From NCBI RefSeq assembly GCF_003858455.1, contig NZ_RQZF01000012.1, forward strand, positions 20,636 through 84,635: a stretch of 64,000 nucleotides of DNA, in the 5' to 3' direction. Below, piece after piece: positions 26,401 through 35,038 of this stretch (position 1 is the stretch's first letter; each line of letters begins with the position of its first letter). This stretch comes from Schaalia canis. Lineage in GTDB: Bacteria; Actinomycetota; Actinomycetes; Actinomycetales; Actinomycetaceae. The notes beneath the pieces are model-generated. The model saw only the letters and a list, made by a program, of their open reading frames with translations. It did not search any database and had not been told where the DNA came from. A program made the position numbers and the translations under genes.

Positions 26401-28704
26401 TTAACCTCGTGCACCCGACTGGTTTGGTGCAGGCTCACGGTGGGGGCTATCCCCGTTCTTAAACTGGTCGGCGTTGCTTTCCTGCAGCGTTCCATTCCAC
26501 ACGATGTAGCGTGCACCATCGTTCTCAATCTGCCCATCTGTCAAATTGATATAGGTGTTCGGCTTCCACTCGTTATCATTCCAGGTTGAATCGTAATGCA
26601 GCCATATGCCATCGATCTTGACCTTATTCCACAGGTGAGGCTCAGGGCCGACACTGCCCTCAACGACGATGCTCTCCAATCCAGCGTGGCGTGCAAGAAG
26701 CAGGAACCCCTGCCCGTAGCCCGAACAGATCGCTTTACCGTACAGAAGCGAGCCAATCGCCTGCTGCGGCTTATCCACTCCGCGGTCATCGGAGATGAAA
26801 GTATCGTGACCGTACTGCTCCAAGGTCTCAGCGCGGCGTTTCTTCAGCCAGCCGTCGTCATATTCGACATTATCAACAAGCCACTGATTGATTGCCCGCG
26901 CCTTCTGATCATCACTCATACCCGGCGTAATAATCCCCTGCACGATTGAGCGGGCGCGCGCAACCACCTGGGACTGCAATGTCAGGTACTCCGAGCGGCT
27001 TCCGGCCTGGACCATGCGCATATCAACCGTCAGCAACTGCGTGGACGCATCGTAGGTGAAAGGCGGGAAACCGTCACCGATATTGAGGATCTCCGGATTC
27101 TGGCTAACGCCTTCCAACAGAGCATTTTCCACCTTCGAATAGCTTGCCGATTCAGGGAAGGAACTCAAAGACATGCGGTTGTATCCGGCAATGAGATTGG
27201 CGGCGATAAAACGGGCCATGGGGGTTGTGCCAAAGACGTAGTGGGGGATTTCGATTGTTCCAGGAGCTTCCTCCACCCAGGCAGAAGGACTCACTGGCCG
27301 GTGGAAGTGCAATGGGGTGCCCTCGGTGGCGATAGGGCGCTCATTGTGAGCCTTCAACGCGGCCTCAAGGGCCTCTCGATTGCCATCGAAGGTGAGTGTG
27401 ACGGCACGCCAGATGGAAGAATCCCGTGGGCTGAGCCGCAGAGTGGCCGTGTGGGAACCGTCAGGGGCGGGTTCTTCGTCAATGGACATCACACTGAAGT
27501 TCGTTGCAAAATGACGCGCCTGCCCGTCGGCTGCAATCGCACCAACCGTGTTGGGAAGAGCATCGATGCTTGGGTAGTCCCATTGCGCAAGGGCATCGGC
27601 ACCCTGGGCAAGAGGATCGCCAACAATGCTGATGGGCACTTTTGCCGCCAAAGGGGTCAGTGGTGTGGGGGCGGAGGCTTGCCATCGTCCGTTTACAAGG
27701 GCAAGGACAAATACCTGCGCCCCGGAATGGTCGAGGTATTCCTTTTGCTGGTTGGCGGTAAGGTTCTCGAACATTTCTAGGCTATTGCGCGCTCGCGACA
27801 GGACAAAGTTGGTCGTGTGCTGCGTGGCTTCGACATTGCCTGTGATGTCGTAGAAGGCCCCTTTTTTCACGAGGTGTTCGGGTGGCAGCCCAATATAGGC
27901 AAGGTGAGACTCTTGGTTATCAATATCCCATTCGCGCGTTGCTTTTACGACGCGAATGTCCTCAATGCCTGGGCCAAGATCACCCGTTGATAGGAGGACT
28001 CTGCCGTCAATGTAGCTCAGGCGCGGTGGAGGCAAAGCAACGTGTCCCTTGACGATGATGGGGGTAACCTCTGGGCGCTGGAGGATTTTGCCGTCGCGGT
28101 CGGTACGTTGCAGCAGGTAGTAGGTGGCGAAAGCGCTCCAGTTGCCGTCGGTGAATAGCGTCTGTTCGGCAAGGCGCTTATCGGGCCCTTGATGGGTGTA
28201 GATTCGCGAGGCTTTCGTGGCCGACCAGTTGGTTCCAGGAACCACTTCATAGCGTTCGCCTTGTATGGCGTTGGTTGTTGGGAGGGGGAGGGCCAGCTCT
28301 GCATCGAGGTAAAGCTGAGCGTCGTTTGATACGGGGATGCCCTTCAAGGGGTTTTCAGACAGGGTGGTGTAGAGCTCTTGCCATCTGTCAGGCGTGGAAA
28401 AGTTCTTGGCCACATAAAGGCCGTCGTCAGGGTTGATTTCGAGAGGGGCCTGCCAGGCGAGGGCGCTGTCCGGCTGGGGAATGGGGGCGGGCACCTCGCC
28501 GGTTGGCGGGAGTGGAGTGCCAGACTGTTGGCTGGATTGCTGGCCCGGCTGCTGCCCTGGCCCCTGGCTGGATTGTTGCCCTGGTTCTTGGCCAGATGGC
28601 GGTGGAGGCGCATCATGAGGGGCGCAGGCAGTAACGGTCAGTGAGAGAGCAAAGGCGATGGTGAGAGCCTTCAGGATTGTTGAGTATGGGCCTTGGGATG
28701 TCAT
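26401..28704 (-). CDS. transglutaminase-like lipoprotein
   Basis: The 767-residue product has a lipoprotein signal (ALSLTVTACAPH, Cys near residue 27), a Pro/Gln/Gly-rich linker with PGQQSSQ-type repeats (~30-75), a long extracellular region without a recognised fold, and a C-terminal transglutaminase-like domain. That domain carries the triad pattern: Cys in YGKAICSGYGQGF (~656), His in GPEPHLWNKV (~688) and Asp in WLHYDSTWND (~703). Such domains act as cysteine proteases, cross-linkers or peptidoglycan-linked enzymes; the substrate is unknown. The start overlaps the stop of the upstream gene by 4 bases (28701-28704), so both proteins are probably made together at the cell surface. Confidence 0.85.
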   Translation of the reverse strand: MTSQGPYSTILKALTIAFALSLTVTACAPHDAPPPPSGQEPGQQSSQGPGQQPGQQSSQQSGTPLPPTGEVPAPIPQPDSALAWQAPLEINPDDGLYVAKNFSTPDRWQELYTTLSENPLKGIPVSNDAQLYLDAELALPLPTTNAIQGERYEVVPGTNWSATKASRIYTHQGPDKRLAEQTLFTDGNWSAFATYYLLQRTDRDGKILQRPEVTPIIVKGHVALPPPRLSYIDGRVLLSTGDLGPGIEDIRVVKATREWDIDNQESHLAYIGLPPEHLVKKGAFYDITGNVEATQHTTNFVLSRARNSLEMFENLTANQQKEYLDHSGAQVFVLALVNGRWQASAPTPLTPLAAKVPISIVGDPLAQGADALAQWDYPSIDALPNTVGAIAADGQARHFATNFSVMSIDEEPAPDGSHTATLRLSPRDSSIWRAVTLTFDGNREALEAALKAHNERPIATEGTPLHFHRPVSPSAWVEEAPGTIEIPHYVFGTTPMARFIAANLIAGYNRMSLSSFPESASYSKVENALLEGVSQNPEILNIGDGFPPFTYDASTQLLTVDMRMVQAGSRSEYLTLQSQVVARARSIVQGIITPGMSDDQKARAINQWLVDNVEYDDGWLKKRRAETLEQYGHDTFISDDRGVDKPQQAIGSLLYGKAICSGYGQGFLLLARHAGLESIVVEGSVGPEPHLWNKVKIDGIWLHYDSTWNDNEWKPNTYINLTDGQIENDGARYIVWNGTLQESNADQFKNGDSPHREPAPNQSGARG

Positions 28705-29510
28705 GGTTGCGGCTCCCCTTCGGGGTGGTAGCCAATCTCTTCAGGGGTCTTTCCGGTGACAGTGCAGTGGGCAGATGGGCCGGTGGCCTTTGTGTAGGGC
28801 TCATTGGGATGCCCTTCAAGAAGGGTTGTGCAGGAGAAGTTGTCCTCTATCCCTCGGTCAAGGGGCGTGACATCAATCTGCCAGACGCTCTGCCCCATTG
28901 TGGTTATTGAGATGGTTTCTTCCCAGGTATAACCGCCGGGGATAGCAAATTGTTTTGTGCCGTAGTCGCCCGGTTCGTTCTGGGGTAAAGATGGGGAACG
29001 TAGCGTGACGAGGGCGGCGCCACGGTGTGATTGCGCGCGCAGGGTAATGGTGCCGCTGTGGGGTTGTTTGTAGAGTTCAATGAGCTTACGGAATGATTCG
29101 ACTCCACCAGGATTGTTGTAGGCACGGCCCTCTTCACGCCGTTTTTCGGCCACGTCAGCGGGAGCTGTTTCGGGTCGATTGGGCGAGTGGGGGAGAGGGG
29201 CTGCTGTCGCCGCTGCTTCGGAAGGCGTGTGAGCAGGCTCGGAGCTTAGCCCAGGCGTGCTGGAGGAGGGGTGAGAGGAGGCTTCATTCATTGTTCCGCC
29301 GTGGGGTAGAAGACCGAAGGCGCGCAAGGTAAAGAAGAGTCCAGCAATAAGGACGAGGGCCAGGGATATGGCGATTGCGTTGAGGGTCGTGCGGCGGGAA
29401 CTGCGGTTCACTGGGGCCACCTCCATTGGTGTCAGATTCGACGGTGAATCCTGAGGTGAAGTATATCCAGAGCTGCGAAAAGAGGTGAGATAGAGCGGGG
29501 GCATGTCCAT
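28701..29510 (-). CDS. membrane-anchored hypothetical protein, partner of the transglutaminase-like lipoprotein
   Basis: The 269-residue product has a short cytoplasmic N-terminus, one membrane helix (AIAISLALVLIAGLFFTLRAFGLL around residues 46-68), a Ser/Pro/Ala-rich linker, and an extracellular domain of ~140 residues with two Cys (FSCTTLLEG and SAHCTVTG) likely to form a disulfide. No named family recognised. The start is uncertain: ATG 29510 and an internal ATG at 29426 both lack a clear ribosome-binding site. The 4-base overlap with the downstream gene indicates a two-gene operon. Confidence 0.7.
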   Translation of the reverse strand: MDMPPLYLTSFRSSGYTSPQDSPSNLTPMEVAPVNRSSRRTTLNAIAISLALVLIAGLFFTLRAFGLLPHGGTMNEASSHPSSSTPGLSSEPAHTPSEAAATAAPLPHSPNRPETAPADVAEKRREEGRAYNNPGGVESFRKLIELYKQPHSGTITLRAQSHRGAALVTLRSPSLPQNEPGDYGTKQFAIPGGYTWEETISITTMGQSVWQIDVTPLDRGIEDNFSCTTLLEGHPNEPYTKATGPSAHCTVTGKTPEEIGYHPEGEPQP

Positions 29511-29598
29511 GGCTGGATGCGGGCGAAGACAAGAGAGTGCGCGTGGACATATGTGGCCTCTAGCGGCCCTGAGCGCGGGGAAGGTGAGTCTGACCTAC

Positions 29599-29621
29599 CC
29601 GAATTAGGAAACATAATTCGG
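29599..29621. promoter_or_regulatory. inverted repeat in an AT-rich gap
   Basis: CCGAATTA (29599-29606) and TAATTCGG (29614-29621) are perfect 8-base arms over a 7-base centre. The site lies in an AT-rich stretch (29595-29670) between the divergent partner-protein gene and the DUF1540 gene and may be a regulator site. The rest of the 29511-29854 gap holds only the ribosome-binding site of the DUF1540 gene (AGGAGG, 29843-29848). Confidence 0.45.
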
Positions 29622-29854
29622 TCAAAATGTTGCGATATTAGCAAAGGGAGAGTGTTTTTATATTCAGTCCAGCCTCTCCTTCAAATAAGGCTATGACCTG
29701 CATAAATGCATGATCTCTGGACAGTGAATTACGCAAAAGGAACACTGAAGTCATCGCACCCCGAACCGGAGGCGAGTTCCTTTCAGGAAACGCCACACGC
29801 AAGGGCTCATCACATATTCGATATATCCGTTCTCTATCGACTAGGAGGCCCACA

Positions 29855-30145
29855 ATGGCTCTCGATCTCCCCCTCATCCAGGATTGCGCAGTTGACTCTT
29901 GCTCCTACAACAAGGCCAAGAGCTGCGGCGCGGCAGCTATCACCATGGGTGCAGCGCAGTCGTGCGTCACCTTCATTCCACTGTCTGTCAAGGGTGGCCT
30001 TGAGCAGGCACACAGCACCTTCGTTGGCGCATGCCAGCAGTCTGACTGCGCCCACAACGATCACCTTGAGTGCACCGCCTCCGCTATCAGCGTTGGCTCG
30101 GGCACTGCAGGAACCGCCGGCTGCCTGACCTTCCAGGCTCGCTGA
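29855..30145 (+). CDS. tandem DUF1540 domain protein
   Basis: A 96-residue Cys-rich protein made of two DUF1540-like units: CAVDSCSYNKAKSCGAAAITMG (residues ~11-32) and CQQSDCAHNDHLECTASAISVG (~60-81). Each has three regularly spaced Cys and an Asn or His, typical of small metal-binding domains. The function of the family is not known. The strong AGGAGG 6 bases before ATG 29855, strict codon bias (CTC, ACC, GGC) and a very strong hairpin after the gene suggest high expression. Confidence 0.85.
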   Translation: MALDLPLIQDCAVDSCSYNKAKSCGAAAITMGAAQSCVTFIPLSVKGGLEQAHSTFVGACQQSDCAHNDHLECTASAISVGSGTAGTAGCLTFQAR

Positions 30146-30213
30146 GCTTCTTCAGCAACACTGCTGATCTTCCCTCACCCTTCCAGACTTCTGGAAGTAC
30201 TTTTCTCAATACT

Positions 30214-30252
30214 GTGGTGGGGCCTCGCGCATTCAGCGCGAGGCCCCACCAC
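30214..30252 (+). terminator. perfect 17-bp stem-loop after the DUF1540 gene
   Basis: GTGGTGGGGCCTCGCGC (30214-30230) pairs perfectly with its complement at 30236-30252 over a 5-base loop (ATTCA). No T-run follows, so it may be an actinobacterial I-shaped terminator or an mRNA stabiliser. A smaller dyad, TTCCAGACTTCTGGAA, precedes it at 30181-30196. Confidence 0.75.
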
Positions 30253-30268
30253 TATGCCTAAGTAGGGA

Positions 30269-30485
30269 GGTTGCCGGGGATGGCAGCCCGGCAGGGCCTG
30301 GCACTAAGCCGCTGGGGTGGGGTGCTTGCGGCGCGGTGTAGTGAGGTGAAGCGGGAAGGTAGGTGGCGTCTCGTCAGGTTAGGTGGACGTTGAGTCGTAT
30401 GACGGTCGCTGGGGTGGTGTGCTTGTAGTGAGGTTGGCATGCCTTAGCAGGGGGTTGCCTGGGGCGGCGGCACGGCAGGGCCTGG
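30269..30485. repeat. imperfect non-coding repeats in the 30253-30567 gap
   Basis: Two element types occur twice each. A: GGTTGCCGGGGATGGC.. ending GGCAGGGCCTGG at 30269-30301, and a related copy at 30453-30485. B: CGCTGGGGTGGGGTGCTTG.. ending TAGTGAGGT at 30310-30347, and a shorter copy at 30408-30434. Order is A-B-B-A, same strand. No gene was supported in this stretch. Confidence 0.5.
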
Positions 30486-30567
30486 TCGGGCTTCGAGGCC
30501 CTTGCGGGACGCAAGGGGTGAGCGGGCGGGCCGTGCCGCCGTTCCTGGTAGAAAAAGAACAGGATCC

Positions 30568-32265
30568 TCAGTGCCCGGGCCAGCTCCTGATGCTCTGAAG
30601 CACGTCCACATTCGACGAGTCCCAGACCTTGCCGCCAATAATGACACCAGCCACCAGCAGTACCACGCCCCAGATAGCGGCAAATCCTGCCGCAATAAGC
30701 ACGGGGAAAGCACCACTGAAGTAGGCCACTGCGGCAAGAATCAGAGGCGGTGCAGCAAGTACAAAAGACGCGAACATGGAGCCAAATTGCACGCCCATGG
30801 TCAGCATCATATTGCCGGTCCCCTTGGCCGACAGGGGAGAGGCTCCCGGTGGCTGAACGGGGAAAACAAAGCGGCCAGTAATGATGAAGGCCGCTGCGGC
30901 TGCACCAGCAAAGAGGGAAAATTGCAGGGCAATCAGAGTGGCAATACCTACAGTGCCGTAACCGGCGAAGTGCGCGACAACGCCTGTACCGATGAAGAGA
31001 AGTGGGAGTGCCAGGGGGAGGGAGCCTGCCAGGCGTCCCAGCCGTTCGTCGCGTCCGCGAATACCTGAGGCAACCAGTAGCCAGAACGCTGTCGAATCGT
31101 AGGAGGGCAAGCTTCCAATGGTCATTCCCATCATGGTGGAGATCATGACGAGGAAAAAGTATGCCAGGCCTGTGCCGCCGCCAGGCATGTTCATCATGAG
31201 TACGGCCATGAATGGGAAGATCAGCATGGAGGCCATGGCCGTCGATAGGCGCGGATCAGCAATCCAGTAGCGCAGGGTGCGTGCAGCAAGGGAGGCTGCG
31301 GGCGTATTGAGCCCCAGTTTCTGCCAGGCGTCAGCTCCACGCAAGAAACGCGGGTGATCGCCCGTAGTCGTCTTCGATGTGGCTTGTGTCGTCTCCTGGG
31401 TGGGGTCGACAAGATGGCGTCCAGCGGCGATGGCTTTGTCAGCCTCGGCAGACACGGGATGAGCGAGGCCAGCCATGGCGTAGGGCAGCACTTTCAGCCA
31501 CGCCCACCAGCCGAGTGCTGCGAAGGCACATGCAAGAAGAAGCTGACCGAAGGCAGCAAAGTAGTGGCCGACAAAGAGGGAGTGGGCAACGCCCCACGCG
31601 GCACCAAAGGGCGTCCAGCTCAGGATTGAGGCGCTGCGTTGAATCCACGCCGGGTCGAAAGATTCGGTGATCTTTTGGATCCATAGGCCCAGGGGAGAGA
31701 ACACGGCAATGAAGATCAGCACGCCAACGACTGTCATCAGGTCCTTCAAACGTGAGCTTGCCTCGATCTGCACGGATAGCCAGGTGCTGACCGCTCGCGC
31801 CCACACAAAAGCGGCAAAGAGTCCCACAGGTACGCAGATAAGCACTGCGACAGCGGAAAGCCACTGGCCACCGGCCGTCCATACAACTACTGACAGCAGA
31901 AAAACAAGCGTGGTTGCCAGACCAGGCAGACCTGCCCACGTTGCACCCACAAGGCCAAGGGCCAGGCGCGGCGAAGGGGGAATAAAGGGGGCGAGGCGCT
32001 GCGGGTCAAGGGTGTTATCCAGGGAGGAGAAAATAATCGGAACGATAATCCACCCGAGCACAAGAGCAGCACCGACGAAAACGCTGACGGCTCCGACGGT
32101 TGCGATCTCTCCAAAGTAAGCAGCGCCAATACCGACAATGCCTAGGCCAACAAAGAGCATGAGGAAATAGAGCATGCCGATAATAGACATGACAAGCACC
32201 CAGGTCTGACGCTTCATGGTGTTCCACGTCAGCTTGAGCTTGAGGCGCATCAGTTGCCCAACCAT
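30568..32265 (-). CDS. ABC-2 type multi-pass permease
   Basis: The 565-residue membrane protein has about twelve hydrophobic helices, with a hydrophilic central loop around residues 285-335 (Thr/Gln-rich, TQETTQATSKTTTGDH). It is the membrane partner of the ATPase encoded just upstream. The layout resembles ABC-2/ABC exporter permeases of actinobacteria; the substrate is unknown. Its start at 32265 overlaps the ATPase end by 16 bases. Confidence 0.8.
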   Translation of the reverse strand: MVGQLMRLKLKLTWNTMKRQTWVLVMSIIGMLYFLMLFVGLGIVGIGAAYFGEIATVGAVSVFVGAALVLGWIIVPIIFSSLDNTLDPQRLAPFIPPSPRLALGLVGATWAGLPGLATTLVFLLSVVVWTAGGQWLSAVAVLICVPVGLFAAFVWARAVSTWLSVQIEASSRLKDLMTVVGVLIFIAVFSPLGLWIQKITESFDPAWIQRSASILSWTPFGAAWGVAHSLFVGHYFAAFGQLLLACAFAALGWWAWLKVLPYAMAGLAHPVSAEADKAIAAGRHLVDPTQETTQATSKTTTGDHPRFLRGADAWQKLGLNTPAASLAARTLRYWIADPRLSTAMASMLIFPFMAVLMMNMPGGGTGLAYFFLVMISTMMGMTIGSLPSYDSTAFWLLVASGIRGRDERLGRLAGSLPLALPLLFIGTGVVAHFAGYGTVGIATLIALQFSLFAGAAAAAFIITGRFVFPVQPPGASPLSAKGTGNMMLTMGVQFGSMFASFVLAAPPLILAAVAYFSGAFPVLIAAGFAAIWGVVLLVAGVIIGGKVWDSSNVDVLQSIRSWPGH

Positions 32266-33005
32266 GACAGCCCTTCCTCGGTACGCTGGCCACCCACAAG
32301 CTGCGCGAAACGGTCATCAAGATCCATGCCGGCGGCGACCTCGTCGGTTGTTCCGGCGACGAGCACCTGGCCGCGATGGATGACGGCAACGTGGGAGCAG
32401 AGCTTTTGGATGGTGGCCATGACGTGGCTGGACAGGACCACGGTGCCTCCACCAGCAACGAAGGATTGGAGGATCTGACGAATATTGGCAGCCGAGACAG
32501 GGTCAACAGCCTCGAAAGGTTCATCAAGGACAACCACGGACGGTCCGTGAATAAGGGCAGCAGCCAGGGCAATCTTCTTGGTCATACCAGCCGAGTAGTC
32601 GGAGATGAGCTTGTAGCTCGCCTCAGTCAGATCTAGAGCGTGAAGGAGCTCGTCGGCGCGAGCGCGCGCCGTGTCTCGATCAATGCCGCGCAACATGGCA
32701 ACGTGGGTGAGGAAATCGCCGCCAGAGAGTTTGTCGAGCAGGCGCATACCGTCAGGCATCACGCCAAGTTTGGCTTTTGCCTCGGCCGGATTTGCCCACA
32801 CGTCAGTTCCGTTGACAAGACAGGTGCCACGGTCGGGGCGCAGCAGACCTGTGGCCATCGTCAAGGTGGTGGTTTTCCCCGCACCGTTGGGGCCGACAAC
32901 GCCGTAAAAGGAGCCTGCGGGAATGTCGAGTGACAGGTCGCCGACGGCGACGACATTGCCATAGACCTTGACGAGGCCGCGCATTGACAGTGCTGGAACG
33001 TCCAT
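32250..33005 (-). CDS. ABC transporter ATPase
   Basis: The 251-residue ATPase has Walker A GVVGPNGAGKTTTLTMATG near residue 36, Q-loop replaced by KLGVMPDGMRLLD, signature DYSAGMTKKIALAAAL (YSAGM in place of LSGGQ, as in many drug and bacitracin-type exporters), Walker B VVVLDEPFEAVDP and H-loop LSSHVMAT. It works with the downstream multi-pass protein. A MarR-type regulator gene lies 89 bases upstream in the same direction and is the likely controller. Confidence 0.9.
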   Translation of the reverse strand: MDVPALSMRGLVKVYGNVVAVGDLSLDIPAGSFYGVVGPNGAGKTTTLTMATGLLRPDRGTCLVNGTDVWANPAEAKAKLGVMPDGMRLLDKLSGGDFLTHVAMLRGIDRDTARARADELLHALDLTEASYKLISDYSAGMTKKIALAAALIHGPSVVVLDEPFEAVDPVSAANIRQILQSFVAGGGTVVLSSHVMATIQKLCSHVAVIHRGQVLVAGTTDEVAAGMDLDDRFAQLVGGQRTEEGLSWLGN

Positions 33006-33094
33006 AAGGATGCCTTCCGCGATACAGAGAGATCAGACTATGCGGGTCTGCTCGCCGCTCGCAGACGGTGCATAGCTGGGTGAGCGGGGCAAAC

Positions 33095-33634
33095 CTACTG
33101 TTCAAACGCTAGCAGCAGTGAGCGCAGGAGTGTCGCAAGCTGCTCTTTTTCAGGGACATTTAGGGGTGCCAGTATCGCGCGTTCGCACTCAAGCAGGGAC
33201 ATCAGCGCCGCGTCAACACGGCGTTTACCCTCGTCAGTGAGGGAGACAACAACGGCCCGCCGGTCGTGGGGCGAGGGCGTTCGCGTGACAAGTCCTGCGC
33301 CTTCGAGGCGGTCAATACGGTTGGTCATGGTTCCCGATGAGACGAGGAGTTCGCTCATGAGGGCGCCGGGAGTGAGAGCGTAGGGTTCGCCTTCGCGTCG
33401 CAGAGAGGACAGGACGTCAAATTCCCAGGTTTCAAGGTCATGGGCGGCGAAGGCTTTACGGCGCTCAAGGTCAAGGTGACGGCTGAGGCGTCCCACCCGA
33501 GAGAGAATCTGCATGGGGGACGTGTCCACATCGGGGCGTTCAATAGCCCAGGCGGCGAGGATTGCGTCAACCTCGTCGGTGGGGGTTGAGGCAGAGGATG
33601 TGGCTGGGAGGTGAGGCAAAGACGAAGTAGCCAT
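33095..33634 (-). CDS. MarR family transcriptional regulator
   Basis: The 179-residue protein carries the winged-helix MarR domain: LTPGALMSELLVSSGTMTNRIDRLEGAGLV (recognition helix around residues 98-118) followed by the wing RTPSPHDRRAVVVSLTDEGKRRVDAA. ATG 33634 is preferred over the open frame to 33691 because TATCTT lies 6 bases upstream (leaderless) and the conserved region begins later. It lies upstream of, and in the same direction as, the ABC-2 exporter genes, which fits control of an efflux system. Confidence 0.88.
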   Translation of the reverse strand: MATSSLPHLPATSSASTPTDEVDAILAAWAIERPDVDTSPMQILSRVGRLSRHLDLERRKAFAAHDLETWEFDVLSSLRREGEPYALTPGALMSELLVSSGTMTNRIDRLEGAGLVTRTPSPHDRRAVVVSLTDEGKRRVDAALMSLLECERAILAPLNVPEKEQLATLLRSLLLAFEQ

Positions 33635-33640
33635 AACACC

Positions 33641-33646
33641 AAGATA
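33641..33646 (-). promoter_or_regulatory. -10 hexamer of the MarR gene (leaderless)
   Basis: On the reverse strand TATCTT ends 6 bases before ATG 33634; no ribosome-binding site is seen. Confidence 0.35.
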
Positions 33647-33814
33647 CTTGAGGTCGAGAAAAGCAGCTGTGATGGAAAGCAAATTCACCACTCAAAGAGT
33701 CTCAAAAGGCCGAAGTTTCGCCGTTTCTTCACGGTAGGACGAGCCGCAAAGCGATCGCCTGGCGAAAAGAGGGGAGACGTAGGCCCCCAAAATGTGGCAC
33801 AATCGTGGGTGCCT

Positions 33815-33886
33815 TCCGCCTTGGTGTAATTGGCAGCACAGAGGTTTTTGGTGCCTTTAGTCAAGGTTCGAGTCCTTGGGGCGGAG
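33815..33886 (+). tRNA. tRNA-Gln (anticodon UUG)
   Basis: Acceptor TCCGCCT (33815-33821) pairs with GGGCGGA (33879-33885) with one G-U. The T arm is CAAGG-TTCGAGT-CCTTG (33862-33878), and the anticodon stem GAGGT/GCCTT encloses loop TTTTGGT with TTG at positions 34-36. The discriminator is G and CCA is not encoded. It sits before glmU as in related actinobacteria. Confidence 0.93.
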
Positions 33887-33944
33887 CTAGTCGGGAACAC
33901 GTCAATGTTTCCGCATGTCACAACATGCTTGGGGGAGGATCCCA

Positions 33945-34985
33945 ATGTCTTTGCTGGACGTATCTCGACCAACCGCAGTGATCGTGCTCGCCGCCGGTCA
34001 AGGCACGCGGATGAAATCAGAGCTCTCCAAAGTTGTTCACCCCCTTGCTGGCCTGTCCATGATCGGACACGCCCTGCGCACCGCACACAACCTCAACCCT
34101 GAACACGTCGTTGCCGTCGTACGCCACCAGCGTGAACAGGTCATGAACGAGGCCATGCGGGTTCTGCCCGACGTTGTTATCGCTGACCAGGATGAAATCC
34201 CCGGCACCGGTCGCGCTGTACTCTGCGGGCTCGCTGAGCTGCGTGAACGCATCGGTGAACTCACTGGAACCATTCTCGTCACCTCCGGCGACGTCCCCCT
34301 CCTCGCCGCCGACACCCTGGCCCAGCTCGTGCATCTGCATGACAAAGCCGGCCACGCAGTGTCCCTTGTCTCCACCATCGTTGACAACCCCACGGGGTAC
34401 GGGCGCATCATCCGCAACGAAGCGGGCCACGTCGTCGCCATTGTTGAACAACGTGACGCCACCCCCGAACAAGCCGCCGTCCGTGAGATCAACGCCGGCA
34501 TCTACGCTTTTGACGCTGCCTTCCTCCACTCAACACTCCAAGGCGTGGGCACGAACAACGCCCAGGGCGAGGTCTACCTCACCGACGTTGTCGCCGCCGC
34601 CGCGCCCGCCGGACGCACCGCAGGCGCCCTCGTCCTTGAAGACGAATGGCAGGCGCGCGGATGTAACGATCGCGCGCAACTGGCTGAACTTGGTGCAGAG
34701 CTGAACCGACGCATCTGCCTGACCCATATGCGTGAAGGGGTCAGCATCGTTGATCCAGCCTCAACGTGGATTGATGTTGATGTCACCATCGGCCCAGATA
34801 CGACGATTTGGCCGGGCACAGTCCTACGTGGACACACTCAGATCGAGGGAGGCTGCCAGATCGGCCCCCACACCACCTTGACCGACGTGACGGTTGGTGC
34901 GCGAAGCGTTCTGCCGTCCCTGTGGGGTTCAAACGTGAACCTCCCAGCCGATACCATTGGAACACCGCACTCGATCCTCAACTGA
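33945..34985 (+). CDS. glmU: UDP-N-acetylglucosamine pyrophosphorylase, short GlmU
   Basis: The N-terminal uridylyltransferase domain is complete: VIVLAAGQGTRMKSELSKVVHPLAG near residue 12, GTGRAVLCGL, TSGDVPLL, NPTGYGRI, INAGIYAFD and NNAQGEVYLTD. The left-handed helix repeats begin (STWIDVDVTIGPDTTIWPGTVL, GCQIGPHTTLTDVTVG), but the protein ends at 346 residues, against ~450-480 in bifunctional GlmU. The coils that carry the acetyltransferase active-site His are absent, and only 53 bases separate the stop from prs, so no room remains for them. It should make UDP-GlcNAc from GlcNAc-1-P but not acetylate GlcN-1-P. ATG 33945 follows GGGGGAGGA. Confidence 0.9.
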   Translation: MSLLDVSRPTAVIVLAAGQGTRMKSELSKVVHPLAGLSMIGHALRTAHNLNPEHVVAVVRHQREQVMNEAMRVLPDVVIADQDEIPGTGRAVLCGLAELRERIGELTGTILVTSGDVPLLAADTLAQLVHLHDKAGHAVSLVSTIVDNPTGYGRIIRNEAGHVVAIVEQRDATPEQAAVREINAGIYAFDAAFLHSTLQGVGTNNAQGEVYLTDVVAAAAPAGRTAGALVLEDEWQARGCNDRAQLAELGAELNRRICLTHMREGVSIVDPASTWIDVDVTIGPDTTIWPGTVLRGHTQIEGGCQIGPHTTLTDVTVGARSVLPSLWGSNVNLPADTIGTPHSILN

Positions 34986-35038
34986 TCTGTGGATAGTGGG
35001 CGAAGCAAAGAGATTGCAACAGGGGAAGGAAACGCCGC

